DNA from: Brienomyrus brachyistius | Lineage: Eukaryota; Chordata; Actinopteri; Osteoglossiformes; Mormyridae | Direction: 5' to 3' | Length of the DNA stretch: 64,000 nucleotides | NCBI RefSeq assembly: GCF_023856365.1 | Contig: NC_064543.1 | Span: forward strand, 9,961,459-10,025,458 | Part shown: piece by piece, positions 1 through 14,108 of the stretch | Numbering within the stretch: the stretch's first letter is position 1 | Layout of the letters: every line of letters begins with the position of its first letter | Notes under the pieces: model-generated | Databases searched by the model: none | What the model was told of the DNA's origin: nothing | The model's input: only the letters and a program-made list of their open reading frames with translations | Position numbers and translations under genes: made by a program

Positions 1-3000
1 GTTCTGTTTACAGAAATAAACGCTGCCGGAGGCGAAAGTACGACAAAAAAGCAATGAGTAAATGTACAAAAGAAGTAAAAGTGAATGGAAATAATCCAAT
101 ATCAGCGAGCTGAAGAAGGAGACAACTGTAAAATGATGGGCACATTAAAATCACATTGATATCACGTTGTATAAAGGCAGGCTGTATTTGCACATGCTGC
201 ACTTTGAGAACAAGTGCTTTAGGCAACAGAATAAATGTTGTGTGGGTTTGGGAAAACTTTTCACATAATCTGTTATTTCTTTGGCGGGGGGGAAGGCTTC
301 ACCGTGGTCTGGATAAAGATATCTGTAAGCTGAACCGTTTCAGTAACTCGTCTCATAACAATACAGACCCCTCAGACTTTCCATCCATGCGTTCAAATTC
401 AATAACAGCTGATTCGCATAAGCGTGCATGCTAATTCACAGGCAGACATGCGAGGGGAAACTTGGATTCACCCATGAACCTGAATGGGGTGTCTTATGAC
501 CCCGGGGCGAAGCAAAAAAGCCCTACAGGAAATGACACAAGCGTATGGAAAATATGCTAATGTGTTAAAAGAAAAAAAAAAAAAACGATCTCAAAAGTGG
601 GAGGCGATGTCGGAACCCCAGAGCCACCGTCTCACCAAATTCAATTTTCCGCATTTCTGTGTATTTATTTGCTTATTCTGATTTGCCTAGTTGGCATCTT
701 CCCCAAAAAACAGTTCCAAGTGCTTTTTCCCTCTCCAACCGTCTGTCATACAGCGGCGTGATGGACGAAGAGAAAAAGCAGAGAATGTTTTAGTCCTTGG
801 TCTCTTCATTCTGAGGCGGCACAGGTGCCCCACTGCCCTGCATGTCTACTGGAGCCCCCGCATGGCCTGGCATGACAGTGGCTGCAATGCATGCTGTTCA
901 GCTTGACCCCCCAGAGTCCTTTGAGAAAATTCTGGAATCGAGATGGATGACAAGAAAGCGGACCTCAATTTGAACCTGGAAAGGCGCCCTCGGAACTCGG
1001 GCTGAAGCAGGAGGGAGCAAGATGAATCTCCCCGAACTGGACCAGGACGTGAGATCTGTCCAAATATAGGTGGCGCTGGCTGTTCACGATACAGCTGGAC
1101 TCGGCCATCTGGTCAATCTGGAACCGGCGCGAGGAAAACAAGGGAGAGCTCCCTCGGGGAATGGCACAGATGTAGAACACAAGTATAAGAGTGGTGCAGC
1201 AGGCCAGGCTCCTTGGCTGCTCTCCTGGGCTCCTAGCATCACTAACTCAAAGTTGCTGGAAGACACACAGAATGCAGACTTTGGCCGGGTTAAGACGCAG
1301 CAAGACAGTGAGGCAGATAAAGCAGGTCATGGGGAGGATGAAAGGCTGAGCCAGCAGGCCCAGCAGCCATGCGTGCGTGACTAGAAATGACCCAGAACTC
1401 TACTCTGCAAAATCAATCAATCAATTACCGCTGCACCTACATATATCCCTAACCCGAACCAGCAAACGACGGCCAGGAGAACGTTTTTGAGTGCCGACCC
1501 GAAACATAAACACTATGCGATGCGTGTTTACAGAGGTTACAAATGGCGAAGCCGGCATGGTAAACAGATAACAGCCGGGGAGGGCGGGGTAAGAGGCGAG
1601 AGGGCCACACATTCATCCTACAAACGCACAGAACGCGCTTGTTTCTATAACTGGATGCAGGCGTTTTACGGGTAATAGATCCATCACTTTTCTAATGTGT
1701 TCCTGGGACAGCATGCTATTCTGGGAGCAGCATGTGTCAGGCCAGTGATGGGAGCCGTTTGGAGACCGCGGGTGGTGATGGTGGTGGGGGGCGTGGGGGG
1801 GGGGGGGGGATGCGAATGCAGTGAGGCGCAGATACAACTCACTGTCAGGCCTTCATGCTCCGGCGACGTGGGCCTCCTTATAAGGCAGCAGTGCGGTCCT
1901 GCACTCCAGTTTGCAGCAGCTGGTATCTCTGCTTAATGCAAACAGGATTACAGCCCCACCCCCCCCCCCCACCAGCACGCCTCGGCCTCACACTGTCAAA
2001 ACACTGACGACATGCAGGAGCACTCCCCGGGGCGCCCCCTCTCTCCTGGAAGCAGGGCCGCCCGCAGCTCAGACTCACCATGATCCTCACACTGCCTCGA
2101 GCCTTCACGGGTCAGGAAAGCATCTTAGATCCTCTCACCTTCTGGTGCAGCTCCCTTCGGCTGAGAATATGTTACCTAGAATTGAATATGGCTGCACTTC
2201 AGAGGCCTTTACAAGTATCTGGGCTAAGAGCAACAGGACAGGAATCAGGCACGCAATGAACGACGCAAAGTTTTGGTGACGAAAGGGATTGATTCTGACA
2301 GCAATCAAAACGTGCCTGTTATATAACTGGGTAGGGACCCCGATTGGGTCACACCGTGCAAAAATAAAGGGCCACTTATATAACATGCTGAGAAAAGGGT
2401 ACATTTGTAAACTCTCAGATAGCGGCACTTTCCCGCCATGGGGATGGAGTAGGAGACACAGGAAAAACAACAGCTGGTCACGTCAGATGTCCGCGCTCCC
2501 AGCGAGAGAATGAGGGAGAGAGGAATCACAGGGGTGGCTGATTAGGGCCCCGAAGACCCGCCCTCCCCATGTGTGTCGCACGTGTTGCCGCCGCCATTCG
2601 GCAAATATTTATCCCCGGTGTGAAGCTTGCTTGATCTCACTGCTCTGTTGATTCCGCGCCATTTTCAGATGGCCGGCGTACGCTGTGGTGGGAGGGGGTG
2701 GGGGGGGGGGGGCTGCGAGAGGGCAGAGGGGGGTAAGGCCAGGAGGCATGCGAGAAGGTGCTCCTCATGGACCTGGCCCTAGCATGCGAGGACGTCCATT
2801 ACCAGCCGATCACACCAGGAAGCTTCGAAGTGCGTGAACAGCACAGGGCTAGAAGCTGTTTACTGAAGGCCTATTACAGTCATCAGTTACGCACGTTAGA
2901 GTCGTCTTTTAAGTAGTTTTGGCACTATTTTATTTGTTAATCATCCCGTGTTCGTTGCGATAAGTGCTTTTGATCATTCTCTAAAGTGAGTTTGGTTTTA

Positions 3001-6000
3001 ATCACGAGAGCAGACATCATGAGAACTGACGCTGGTCTCTCTTAATGCGCAGCACGTAAATAGCTGATTAGCGGCACTGAAATTAGCTGAAGGATTGTGA
3101 TTAACAGAGGCTCCCCTCACACAAGTGACCTGCTTATTGGAAGCCGCTCAGTAGTTTGGAATTTATAGAAGGGTTAACCCTCAGGTTACAAATCCTTGTC
3201 CTTAAGCGTTGAGCTGGACGCCGCTTGGGCCCTCTTATATCAGCGAAAGGCACCACAGCTCAGGCAGCAACAAAATACAAGCTATTTAGGATTAGCACCC
3301 CATTAGCACATTAGCATCTTGCTAGCTTGTGAACAAGTTTCCATTTGCACTTCAGCATCCTTTTGGGTAATAAATGCTGACCAATAGTAGCAGACAATCA
3401 ACCCAGGGACTACCCAATAAAAAAGCACAATGCTCAATGAATACTGGGGTTAGAAGTTTACTCATTCGCTTATCCACAAATAGAAAGCATTTTCAAGCTG
3501 TGTGTTGTAACCGAGTCACATTTCATTATATTCCTTTCCTGATGGTGTCATTACACAGGCCATTCTGTGCTGGTTTTTGTTCCAGTTCTGCTCTTAATTA
3601 ATTAGAAAATTCTGGTGTTGTGTTTAGACATGTCTCAACATTTCAGAGAGATTTCTGGTACACAGTAATTATTTTTTGAAAGTTTTTTTTTGTTTGCATG
3701 TATTATTTTTTTATTAGTGACATTTTTATTGGTTATTTTTTCGGGGAAATAATTATATTTACAGTGAGAGCTGTGGTATGAGTGACATACTTCAGGCTTT
3801 AGGGAAGATACTGTACTTTATGCACAGATGCATCTTTTATACATTTTTAAAGGACAGATCAGCTCTGCCCTTTAATCCACATGGCATTTGAACCAGCGAT
3901 TTTAATGGTCAGCGGCTGTATGTAGGAAGAAGGTACTTAACCAGAATTATACCAGTAAAACATCCAGCTGTACAAATAGGTAAAAACTGCTTTGGATTAC
4001 AGGTGGCCTTTTAATAAGATGATGTGATTGGCCAAACAAGAACATTCTGATACCCTACAGGGCCTCCTGACTGTCCAATCCTACAGGCCCTTTGTGGCTA
4101 TGGTGGCCACAAAACTGAAGAAGGACTCTGCTGATCCACAGCGGCTCTGAGACATTGCCCATCACGAATACTGTGGAACGTGTTGTAAACAATGAAGCTT
4201 GAGTTTTTATTTTTTTCCAGCATTAAACTGCACATTGGTCATTTTAACACTGAATCGACTATCTGGCACCGAGATGCTTCAGTGAACATGAGTTGTTGTC
4301 AAACCCTCCAGGTTGGCTTTGGGCAATACAGCTTCCATTGCCTTTCGCTTTGCTCGATCTTAAGCCCCAGATCGATCTTCCCAAAACAACCACCGCTTAA
4401 AAAAACATGCATGATTAACACGTGAAATGTGTGACTCACGGCACGGTCTTTTAATTTATTTCTAGTTTTTTTTCACGTTTTGAATTTTTTTAAAGAAATC
4501 TGTTCAATTTATAGTGACACTTTGCAGTCAAAGCAAGTTTACCAGACAGATTAAATTAAACACGGGGAGGCTTGATTGTGAAAAATCGTTGTGGTGTAAG
4601 CTGGCATTCGAAAGCCCCTCATACATCCAGGGTGAGAGAGCTAAACACAACCACACCCAGTGCAGTCGTTCGACTGAGACAGACCGCAGGACCAGGCCTA
4701 GGCTTAGCTTTGAGGCCTGGCTATTTACACACAGGCCCGTCTCTTCAGAGGAACAGTCCAAATGACCTTTAACCTCTCATTGTGGCCAGAAGTCAGACTG
4801 CCAAGTGCCGGTGGCCGCCTGGGGGGAACCGGGCTTGGTTTCGTTCATACCACCGACTCCACATGACTCATATCTTACACAGCACCTTCATAATCGGTCG
4901 CTTTCACAGTTTTCTGTCCACAACCATAAAATGGGGATAAAAACACATGAAATCAACATGCTTTACATAGAAAAACTTTATATTTCTTAAAACTTGCAAA
5001 TCCCCAGGAAAAATCCTTTGCTTCGGTCACATTCACATTTTAAATAAGCATTTGTCATGACGGATAAAACCTCCTACATTAAGCCTCACATTATATTAGG
5101 GCTCGCTAATTATGTCGTTTTCCACTGTAAGATCCAAGGTGCTTCTTTTTTTTTTTACTGCGATTTACACAGTTCTTTGCCATTTTAGGAGCTTCTTCTA
5201 TTTGGGTCGTGGTGGCTCCACAACCAAGGCTGTCAACTCTGCCTACTCCATAGCTCCTCTGTAGCCATCCTGGGCTATGAACCGGCCCCCAAAAGGACCA
5301 GACTGAGTCACTCAGGACAGTGAAGGGGTGGGGGGGGGAAGGCTTTTCTCAATCTAGCCAGTACATGACTTCACAGCACTGGCAGCTTTCATTAAAAGCT
5401 AATAAATGAGCAGCTAACGAGGCCGGCCAGGGCGGAATCCGGGGCCCGCGCCTCCGTCGGACCTATCAGGGACACACGGGGGGGGAACCGAAACGCATGG
5501 GGAGAAACTGGCAGCCCATTAGAAAATCAGCCCCAAACTATAAAAACACACCAGCAAAGAGTCGAATCTCCCTCATGTAAACAAAAGGTGGGTGGTAGCC
5601 CCCTAGCCGTTTCTGACGGCCAGCGGAGGCAGTGATGAATTTGTGGAGTTATCTAATTTTCCACTGTTTTAATTAGAGGCCCAGGCCCATGAAGCCCAAC
5701 AGCTGTGTTCTTTGTACCGACTGCTGCAGCCTGACAGAGAAAAATTCCAACAGCCAGCTTTGCCAAGCTGCAGTTGACCTGAGCGAGTGGAACTTCTAAG
5801 CTCCCAAACTCCGCTTTTCAGGCAGATTGCACATTTTTTTCTCTTTCTATTCCCCCCCCATAGCATGTTTTATTTTTATTTTCCCATCTAGCTGTTCTAA
5901 ATGTGCTCAATTAGCTGGGTACCAATTAACCCCTCTCCTCCTAAATATAGATGGGGCATTTAAGGCGCAATGACAGACTGACCATGGACCTCAAACCTCG

Positions 6001-6600
6001 GACCAGGTGGAAACGTTATCTTTAGCGTGGCAGGTTTTAACATCTGCTTCAGTAGAAAAAAATAGGCTATTAAAAAATTAAAATATATCCTTTGACAATA
6101 TTTAATACTACTCATTTTAACATTCCATCCATCCATCCATCTTCTAGCTGGTTATATCGTGGTCAGGATCCTGATTAATTTACTGATGCTTAATAATAAT
6201 ATCATGATAATGATGTGATTTTTTTTTCCATAAACATGAGTGTAATATTTTAGTCTACCTATTGAATGGAGAAGATGCTAATTATTTGGACCTGAATCTA
6301 AAACAGAATTGGCTGAATTAAACTTCCCACACTTAACGTATAGGCGAATGGGCTAATTTACTCTCAACGTATACAGTACACCTAACATTAACATGTTAAA
6401 CACTGCATCAAAAAAAGAAAACATTTACAAACCCTTTGGTGTACTCTTATTAAAAATTCATCTGACGTAAATGTAGCTAAAGGTTTAAATATCCATCAAA
6501 TTCAGGGATAAAATGAAGTGTTTGAGTGACTTTTACGTTTCATTCAAATGACGCCATGCTTATACAAAAGTAAATCAATGAGCTTTTAATGCAGCCCAAT
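1..6600. other. Gene-poor region, no gene supported
   Basis: Mixed-composition intergenic DNA. G homopolymers occur near 1796-1809 and 2699-2712. Open frames are short, lack recognisable domains and overlap each other on both strands. GC-rich patches at 900-2800 show no splice-bounded coding exon that I can recognise. Confidence 0.6.
6121..6172 (-). repeat. ATCC repeat with SINE-tail remnant
   Basis: Four ATCC units followed by cttctagctggttatatcgt and ggtcaggatcctg resemble an eroded tail of the HE1-like SINE. Confidence 0.4.
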
Positions 6601-6634
6601 TAAATACTGTGTAATTATACTGCTTTCAAGAAAA

Positions 6635-6786
6635 AATAATTTCCAAAAATACTCTCTAAATTCTTAATTTTGTGTACGCTGAATTGCAAGCTTCCACCTG
6701 GCGAAATGTATTTGTGGTGATGCCGTTCATTTCCTTTTCACATTCCCCACGCTACGTTAAACATATCCCTAACTCAATTCACGCAC
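6635..6786 (+). repeat. 152-bp direct repeat, copy 1
   Basis: Near-identical to 7719-7870, with only three base differences and no gaps. Contains ttgcaagcttccacctggcg and ccacgctacgttaaacatat. The edges are abrupt, with unrelated flanks, no terminal repeats and no coding capacity seen. Confidence 0.9.
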
Positions 6787-7321
6787 GTTGATTTTATTGC
6801 ACTAAATCGGTATATATTTTACTTTACCTTAAAAATGCATAGTACAGTAGTTCATATGTTTTTTTCGGCGGCGCCGCACCTTTTATGCTTTTGTATCATA
6901 ACGAAGAATCTTTATTTATGAAATATTTTAAAAACTGAAATCTCTGTTTTGTTGCACAGACTGACTATACAAATAATCGGGGTTGCTAACTTTGGTCAGC
7001 TGGCAGGCGTAAGATTTTCAGTTCGAGACAAGACCGCACACGTATTTACATGCATGTAAGAGTTTAACTACCTTGTAAATAGTCTGTAGGGTTTGCAAAC
7101 TACCGCAGCGATTATGTTGTGGTTAATTTTAGGTTTATGATGGAATAATATAGATTTGGTGTAAGATTTATGCATTTTCTGAAAGCGTGTTACACCAGAT
7201 GCGTGAGAGTTGGCATCGCTGATTATTGAGGCTTAGTGACATAATTCTTTCTCCGCATAACATCCAACTTAACGATGTGTTGTATTACTGGATAATGGCG
7301 AAGGATACTTATTGTTGTTGT

Positions 7322-7354
7322 TAATAATAATAATAATAATATATAATATATAAG
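7322..7354 (+). repeat. AAT/AT simple repeat
   Basis: TAA units grading into an AT dinucleotide run, located between the two 152-bp repeat copies. Confidence 0.85.
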
Positions 7355-7718
7355 GGGGTGTAATTAAAGTAATGAATTATCTTCATTAGCGTTCCAGTTA
7401 CATCAGATGCGTCGAAATGCTGTCCAGTTGCCGTAGAGTGAGCAGGGGTCTTCGTGAACGACTCTAAAGGTTTTGAATGCTCATTTAAGCAATATAAAAC
7501 CTAACGAAATAGAACTGTCAGTCCGGTACTCATATAATCTCTATTGCATCGACCGATTTAATACATTTTTACAAGTAAATTGTTACAGCTACAGTTCTCA
7601 TAATAAAATATACAGCACTTATCTGATTCCAGACAAAAATAAATCATGTTACAATAAATTATCAGCGATTTAATATTTATATAATACATTTTAACTTGTT
7701 ACTGTTTAGATGACTACC

Positions 7719-7870
7719 AATAATTTCCAAAAATACTCTCTAAATTCTTAATTTTGTGTACACTGAATTGCAAGCTTCCACCTGGCGAAATGTATTTGTG
7801 GTGATGCCGTTCATTTCCATTTCACATTCCCCACGCTACGTTAAACATATCCCTAACCCAATTCACGCAC
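7719..7870 (+). repeat. 152-bp direct repeat, copy 2
   Basis: Second copy of the 6.6 kb repeat, in the same orientation at an offset of 1084 bp, with three substitutions over 152 bp. The high identity implies recent duplication, conversion or constraint. Confidence 0.9.
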
Positions 7871-8093
7871 TACACGATAAAATCGAATTAATATCAATAA
7901 ATGCATTATTTATTTATAATGCCGTATTTAAAGATACATCTTCGGTTATTCTTATACGCAGACGCAAACTTTTTAACACGACTAGGTCATCTACCTTTTT
8001 GATTTCACCAACGGTAAAATTGCATTTTGTGTGTTAACATTAACAACATTAACGACCAAGTGATGACGAGCTCACTGCTTCAGCCCAACACCT

Positions 8094-8311
8094 CCACACA
8101 CTCACAGACATACACAGACACCCACAGAGATACACACAGACACACACACACGCTGACACACACAGAAACACACAGACACATACATAAGCACACACAGATA
8201 CACTCTACACACACACACACACAGACACACACAGTTACACACAGACACATACACAGATACACGCACACACTCAGATACACACACACACACACACACACTG
8301 AGACACATACA
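8094..8311 (+). repeat. Imperfect CA-rich microsatellite
   Basis: About 220 bp of CA repeats interrupted by CAGA, CATA and CACTC units. The long open frames across it on both strands arise from the repeat and are not genes. Confidence 0.95.
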
Positions 8312-8392
8312 GTCCCACTGCTGTCTGTAAACTGGGTCCTAGGCTTCCCTAAATGCCGCCAGCAGTTAAACACCTATAGCTAGCTTGGCTTG

Positions 8393-8413
8393 CCCCCCCC
8401 CCCCCCCCCCCCC
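8393..8413 (+). repeat. Poly-C tract (21 bp)
   Basis: Uninterrupted run of C, 80 bp after the CA microsatellite. Length is prone to sequencing error. Confidence 0.9.
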
Positions 8414-9553
8414 ATGCTTTTTACACTGCACTTACACCAATTTAAGTTCAACTAAAGTACTTTTTTGGCTTGGATGAACATTGTGATGCAATATTGGGAA
8501 ATAACATCTTTTAGACTAACTGCAGTTTTGCATTGTTTGCAATTCTAAATAAAGGGAATAATGTACCAATTATCCATTTAAAGGGCCTTGGGCTGTTGGT
8601 TATAAAACTAAACCACAACCTGATCCGTCATCCTCAGAATTCAATTTACAGCCACTCCACTCTCGGTAATTCCACCCACTGCTGAAGAACAGCCGGAAAT
8701 GTTCCAGGGTCATCGGCCGACAGGTATTTTATGTCCTCACCATGGTAATTAATGTATGTTCTAGCCTTCACCTCCTTGTAACCTTCCTGGCCTGCCTGTT
8801 CAGGAACTCACAATTCCCAGCTATAGAAATACGGTTAATTCTGTGATGCTGTCGTGGTTCAGACTCCTTATCACAAACTCACAATGGCTACACAGCTGAC
8901 CCCCCTCCACCGCTTCCAGAAGTCTTATCTTCAGCTCTGGGGAGACCGGCTTCCCCTTACACCTCCTACTGAACACAGAAATGGAACAAATACAGCACCA
9001 TTGTAAGACGACGAGAAAAGACGTCCATCGCATGTCTTGCTGTCATCATGTTACACTGCAGCAATTCTGCCACGAACAGGCCGATGACAGACAGGCAATG
9101 ATCAAAACAGACGCAAATTACAACTCTGTCTAGTCATCCTGAAGCGTACAGTGTGCTTCACCTCCCAAGAGCTTTTCTGTTATTAAACAGGTCCATCTCC
9201 TATAGTACACTGCTCTCCGAGTCCCATGAAGCACCATCTGGCTCGGAGCAGCATCTCCCGAGAAACACGTCTAGTTTCAGGTCAGGTCTTTTCAAGCAGC
9301 CTCTTGAACCAGCCACACTGTGCAGGTGTTTATCCAGCTGCAAGGTCTCAACCGGTCTCCCATCCGCATGTGTCCATTTGGAGGGAACATTTGCACGATG
9401 TGATGTACTGCCAAGCTGGAGTCAAGGTGCCAATTTTTCTTACTCTTCGTGCATTCGGATGCAATCTCTCTCTCTCTCCCTCATTTGGACTTGCCAAGAC
9501 CTCCAGGTTGCCTGTTTTAATCCTGAACTACACCTTCCAATAGACATGTTAAT

Positions 9554-9629
9554 GTGATAAGGTCATGTGATGAGGTCATGTGATAAGGTCATGTGATGAG
9601 GTCATGTGATAAGGTCATGTGATAATGTC
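9554..9629 (+). repeat. 13-bp minisatellite (GTGATAAGGTCAT), about six units
   Basis: Five full units alternate GTGATAAGGTCAT and GTGATGAGGTCAT, then a partial sixth. Three units carry GATAAG, the GATA-factor core. No gene is nearby. Confidence 0.85.
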
Positions 9630-9639
9630 GGTTTCACAG

Positions 9640-12600
9640 CCTCATCTCATCTGCACACCCCATTAACTGGTGTAAAATGAGAAGGGGGGATAAACCTGCC
9701 CAACTTTCTCCTTGATTAGCTAATCGTGTTCAATTTTTCCACATTTGTCGTTAATCGCCGGGATTATTTTTCTCGTCTGTTTACGTGTTTCTCCCCTTTG
9801 GCCGTATTTATCTGGGGGGGGGGGGTGCTTCATGGGAAAGGAAAGTTTATATACTCCACTTTGATGAACTTGAGGTTGAGATGCAGTAACGTCATGGCTG
9901 TCCTCTGTCGTGTGATAATTTGATTTGAATTAATGATTTAATTGGGAAATGCACACAGACAATGAACAATAAGTTGAGCATGGCCAAGCCTAACTAGAGA
10001 AACCTACATAGAGTAATACTGGAGAGATTTTTTTTTAATATAAAATGGAGACATGTTAAATGAAAGTGTATCGCAGCAGGGATTAGCTTTAATGACAGGA
10101 GGTGGCCTTTTAACTGAGGAGAATATTTATTCTAGAGCAGAGCAGCCTCAAACTCGAGGCCCGGGCCGAGACCCCCAGAGACACCCAACACCTGGATATG
10201 TCTCCCCCGACTTCCCAGTGTCTTCCCAGTCCAAACGGACACAAAATGCTGTAACGGCAGTGATTCCATTTACAGTTCTCTTAAGTAACAGCTGCTTGTT
10301 AAAGCCATTAACGCTAAGCCTCTGAAATGTAGTGGGAAAATAAAAACCGGGGTTTGTCTTCCCAGGAGAAGGACCTGCACCGTGATACTCATCAGGAACG
10401 CGAGGGCCAGGAGGTCACCAAAATATTGAATTCCAACATGGACTTGAGTATGACCAGCGAGTTTTATTGGGGTATTCCTTCTGAGTTCGAATTTTCCCTG
10501 AGACACACTTTGCCAAATAAAATTTTACTGCCCAATCTTAAATAGGCCCTATATGGTTTGTGCTGTGCCCGATTAGGGAAGATGGATGCCTTACAAGCAA
10601 TTGCTGGGGACTCTCTGTCTCTCAGGGCATTTAGCTAACAGAAAAGCAGACCTCAGATCAGTCTGGAATATGGCTTTTGACTTACAATAAAATTGACTGT
10701 CTCTTAATAAAATGGGTTTTTTTTGCCCCTAAGAGCTGCACATCTTAAGCTGAGACCACATGTTGATCGATTCTAATTATATTTAATTATAATAATGTAC
10801 GAGTTTATGGCTTTTCAAGTATTTCCATTGTTGTGAAAATCATTTAAAAAGAGTGCTTTGTATTTTTGTGTGCGTTTGCAGGTAGAAATGGACTTTTTTT
10901 TATCTGTCAGTGTTAAAGATTAACAAGAGATTTTGCAATGGGTTGGTGGCAAAAATTTAGAAATTTAAGAAGAGAATCTTCAAAGCCCATAAAGGCAGGT
11001 ATGTTACAATGACCTTAAAGTGCACCTTTGATAACTTGCCCTTCACAACAGGGCACTAAAAATGATCAGCTGCCATCTATTTCACATCTTAAACAATTGA
11101 CATTTTTTAAATTTTAAAGTATAGCAACCAATATTTAAGTAGAAATCACATTTTTTTAAGAATTAATTTCCTTTTACCTTAATTGACTTCAATCAAGTAC
11201 AGTCGCCAATCGGGCAAAATTTCGGCTGCACGAAACATTCACAGTTATCATAAACAACTTTTCTTGTCTTTTTTTCTTTTCAAAGAAGAGCTGTTGCTTT
11301 TTGTAGAAAACGATGATGGAAATAACAGCTTGTCATTGGCACAAGCAGGAAGCCTCGGTAACACAGAGAAACAAAATAAGAAATAACTGCCAATAAATGA
11401 AAAATAATCGTAGCTGGTCTAGCTGACTTCACAAGCCCGTTTACTCGTTCCAGAGTTGGAACACGGAACCTTCCAGGTCTCAGGTAGCTGCTTTAACCAC
11501 TGAGCTGTGATGTAATGAATGACGCTTTAATACAAGATGCAATTTAAAAACCCACATTTTAAAAATGCTGCCAAGTTTATTGGAGACCTATACGGTAAAG
11601 GCTGCTTGCAGTTAAATTCAGAACAGGATAGATTCATGAAGTACATTATAACTCACAAGTAGTTTGGGAAGCGTACTTATTAACAACTTAGCCTCCCATG
11701 TTAACTGAATTGGGCTTTGCAAAACATACATTAAAAATAAAGTAAGAATTTGACGATACAGTTAACAATCCTTTCGGGGAAATTCCTCTAGCGGTGTCAT
11801 AGAAAAACTGTAGTATAATTTACAATCATAGGGATTCCAGGTTTGTGTTTTCCTGAACCCGAAGCTAATTAGGCCCATTGCTCAGAAATGCATCAGCTAT
11901 CGACATCCTCTGCCATGTAAAGCATAAAACAGTCACATTTAAGAGGGATTTCATTCTTACAGAAACATCATGTGCAACACACACAACATGCAATTTCATG
12001 ACATGTTATTTTCGCATTACCATCAAGCTAACTAGCGCTGAGCGGTTGTGGCGCTATGCTAACTGTGGTAGGGAAACGATTCCCTGATGACCGAGTTCTT
12101 TGTGGGTCGTCTGGACGCACGATACTCTGTGATGACATCCACAACCAGCTGAGACGGCGTCTCGTCTGCTCATTACATCATTATTTTCCACAAGAAAGCT
12201 TCAGTATCCCAATAAACATGAACGGTAGAGATATTGGACCATCGGGCAAAGCAAGTTCACAGAAGTAACCCAATCGCCATTTGGCCAAAAGAAACCCTGT
12301 TTATGTTACCAGGTTCTTTGCAAATTGAGCATGACAGCGTCACGATGACAGCGTTTCTCATACAGAAAGACGTTAGAGAACGCTCGCGGTTACTGCTTCA
12401 AGTCATCAAGCGAGGGAAACTACACGAACTGACAGAACTCTGTTTTAAAGAGCCATGCTGCGTTTACAGGTGACACACATGCATCGTCCAGCTCACAATA
12501 GTGGGAAACCTAGGCAGGGATGACTAGAATATGTGGCAGGCCACTAGAAAGACAATGTAAGGCTACCACCCAGCCTGTGTGAATCAGTTGCCCCCAGGAC

Positions 12601-14060
12601 CCCCAGTCACCAACAGCGCGGCCCTGCTGGTGACTCCTATTCTTGTGTCTGACCCCATTATCAGCGCTGCCAATCTCAGCCGCCGTATATTCAGCTCTGG
12701 CTGCTTCCTCTGCTTATCAACTGGGCTCACAAGGAGTGGGAAAGTACTGTAATTATGGGATATAAAGCAACAGCAGAGGGAAACTCAGAGCCAAGACCTA
12801 GGCTATTAAAAGCCAAACAGCAGACTCTCTGGACACTGATTGAAAAAAAACCAAAATGCCGCATTTAACATCTGACTGTAGCATCCAGACATATTACATT
12901 TACCCCTGATGAAAGGAAGGCAGAGAGAGACAAAAACCTCTCTCAAGAAGTGGTGTCCGGAGTCAGTCTCATGCTTTTACCTGCTGCCACGCCAAACCCT
13001 CTGAGTGTCTGGCATTAGGAGACTTTTGCCTTTGCTGCCTGACGCACCATCCGGCCGTCGCACCCAGGGGTTGGCGGGTCACGCCCACCCTCTGACATGC
13101 CGTCGGTGTCGCCCTTCACCATGAACTTACTGACACGCTTGCTTAGAAAAGACCACCACAACAGAGGCACACCCAGTTGCAGTCTACGAGGAAATCCACA
13201 GACCAACCAGCCGTGTAAACACTGAGCCCAGAGTGGCACCCAAAATAAGTCCATTTTCCATGTTCCTAGTTGCTTTCCATTCAAGGGCCATAACAAATTT
13301 TACATACATAAAGTACAAAACAGTTCCTGGTCCGATTACGGTGACAAAATATCAGTTTCATCAGTTTCAGGCATATCTGGATGTGTGTTTGGTAAGACAG
13401 AGGCCTTCTATCATAGTGATTGGTTTTATTCCTGTATCTTGAATATTTTATCTGGGGTGTAAACAAATTAAAAATAAATTATAATAAACACAGTCCACTT
13501 TGCATGCGCAATAACACACAGGCTCCTCATACATGTTATCTGCAGCTCAGTGTTTATGTACATGGGTATTTAGGGAAGTTTTAAACCGTATCAGTCGTGA
13601 TGTAATTAAAATAAGATGTTTATCCATAGAGGCAGGTGTTTATCTTGTCCTGCTTGTTTTGATTATGTAACCTTTGACTCCAGTTGGAAATCATCACAAA
13701 AATAAGTAAGACGCAAGCAAACAAAGTCTCGTTGGGTAAACAGGCAGGGCTTATATCGAAAATACATTGTGGGAGGGGCGTGCCAGTGTCCCGCCAGGAC
13801 CGGTGTGGTTTCTCACAACCCCCGACTCTTTCCCTGCTCGTCGGAAAAGGAGCTGCTCTTTCACCAGAGGGTGACCGCAGAGGGTAGCGGAAGGAGAGCT
13901 CAGCCTCCATCCAAACCAGACTGGAGGGCTCCCAGTGGACCCAGCAGACTCCGTGTGGGGTCTCGCATGCCGTGCTGGGCCAGCCTATCGGTTTTCAACT
14001 TCGGAACGGGAATGCGGCGCAGGTTTGCTCCGCTTGCCAAAACCGCCCACACAACCCCCC
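9640..14060. other. Intergenic stretch, no gene supported
   Basis: AT-rich DNA apart from a tRNA-like scrap near 11.45 kb. Some GC-richer patches (12.5-13.2 kb, 13.75-14.0 kb) carry chance open frames only. Confidence 0.55.
11441..11512 (-). mobile_element. tRNA-like SINE head or tRNA pseudogene fragment
   Basis: On the minus strand agctcagtggttaaagcagc resembles a tRNA A box and D-arm, followed by gttccaactctgg resembling a B box. No complete cloverleaf or tail was found. Confidence 0.35.
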
Positions 14061-14070
14061 CATACCCCCT

Positions 14071-14077
14071 ACACACA

Positions 14078-14108
<31 letters not shown>
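14071..14108 (+). repeat. (CA)n microsatellite
   Basis: CA repeat with one interruption near its 5' end. Apparent ORFs through it are repeat artefacts. Confidence 0.95.

Noticed and set aside
8027..8383. Thr/His-rich and Cys/Val-rich ORFs on both strands
   Set aside because: Produced entirely by the CA microsatellite.
8821..9033. 70-codon minus-strand ORF with several cysteines
   Set aside because: The cysteine spacing fits no family I know, and there are no flanking exons.
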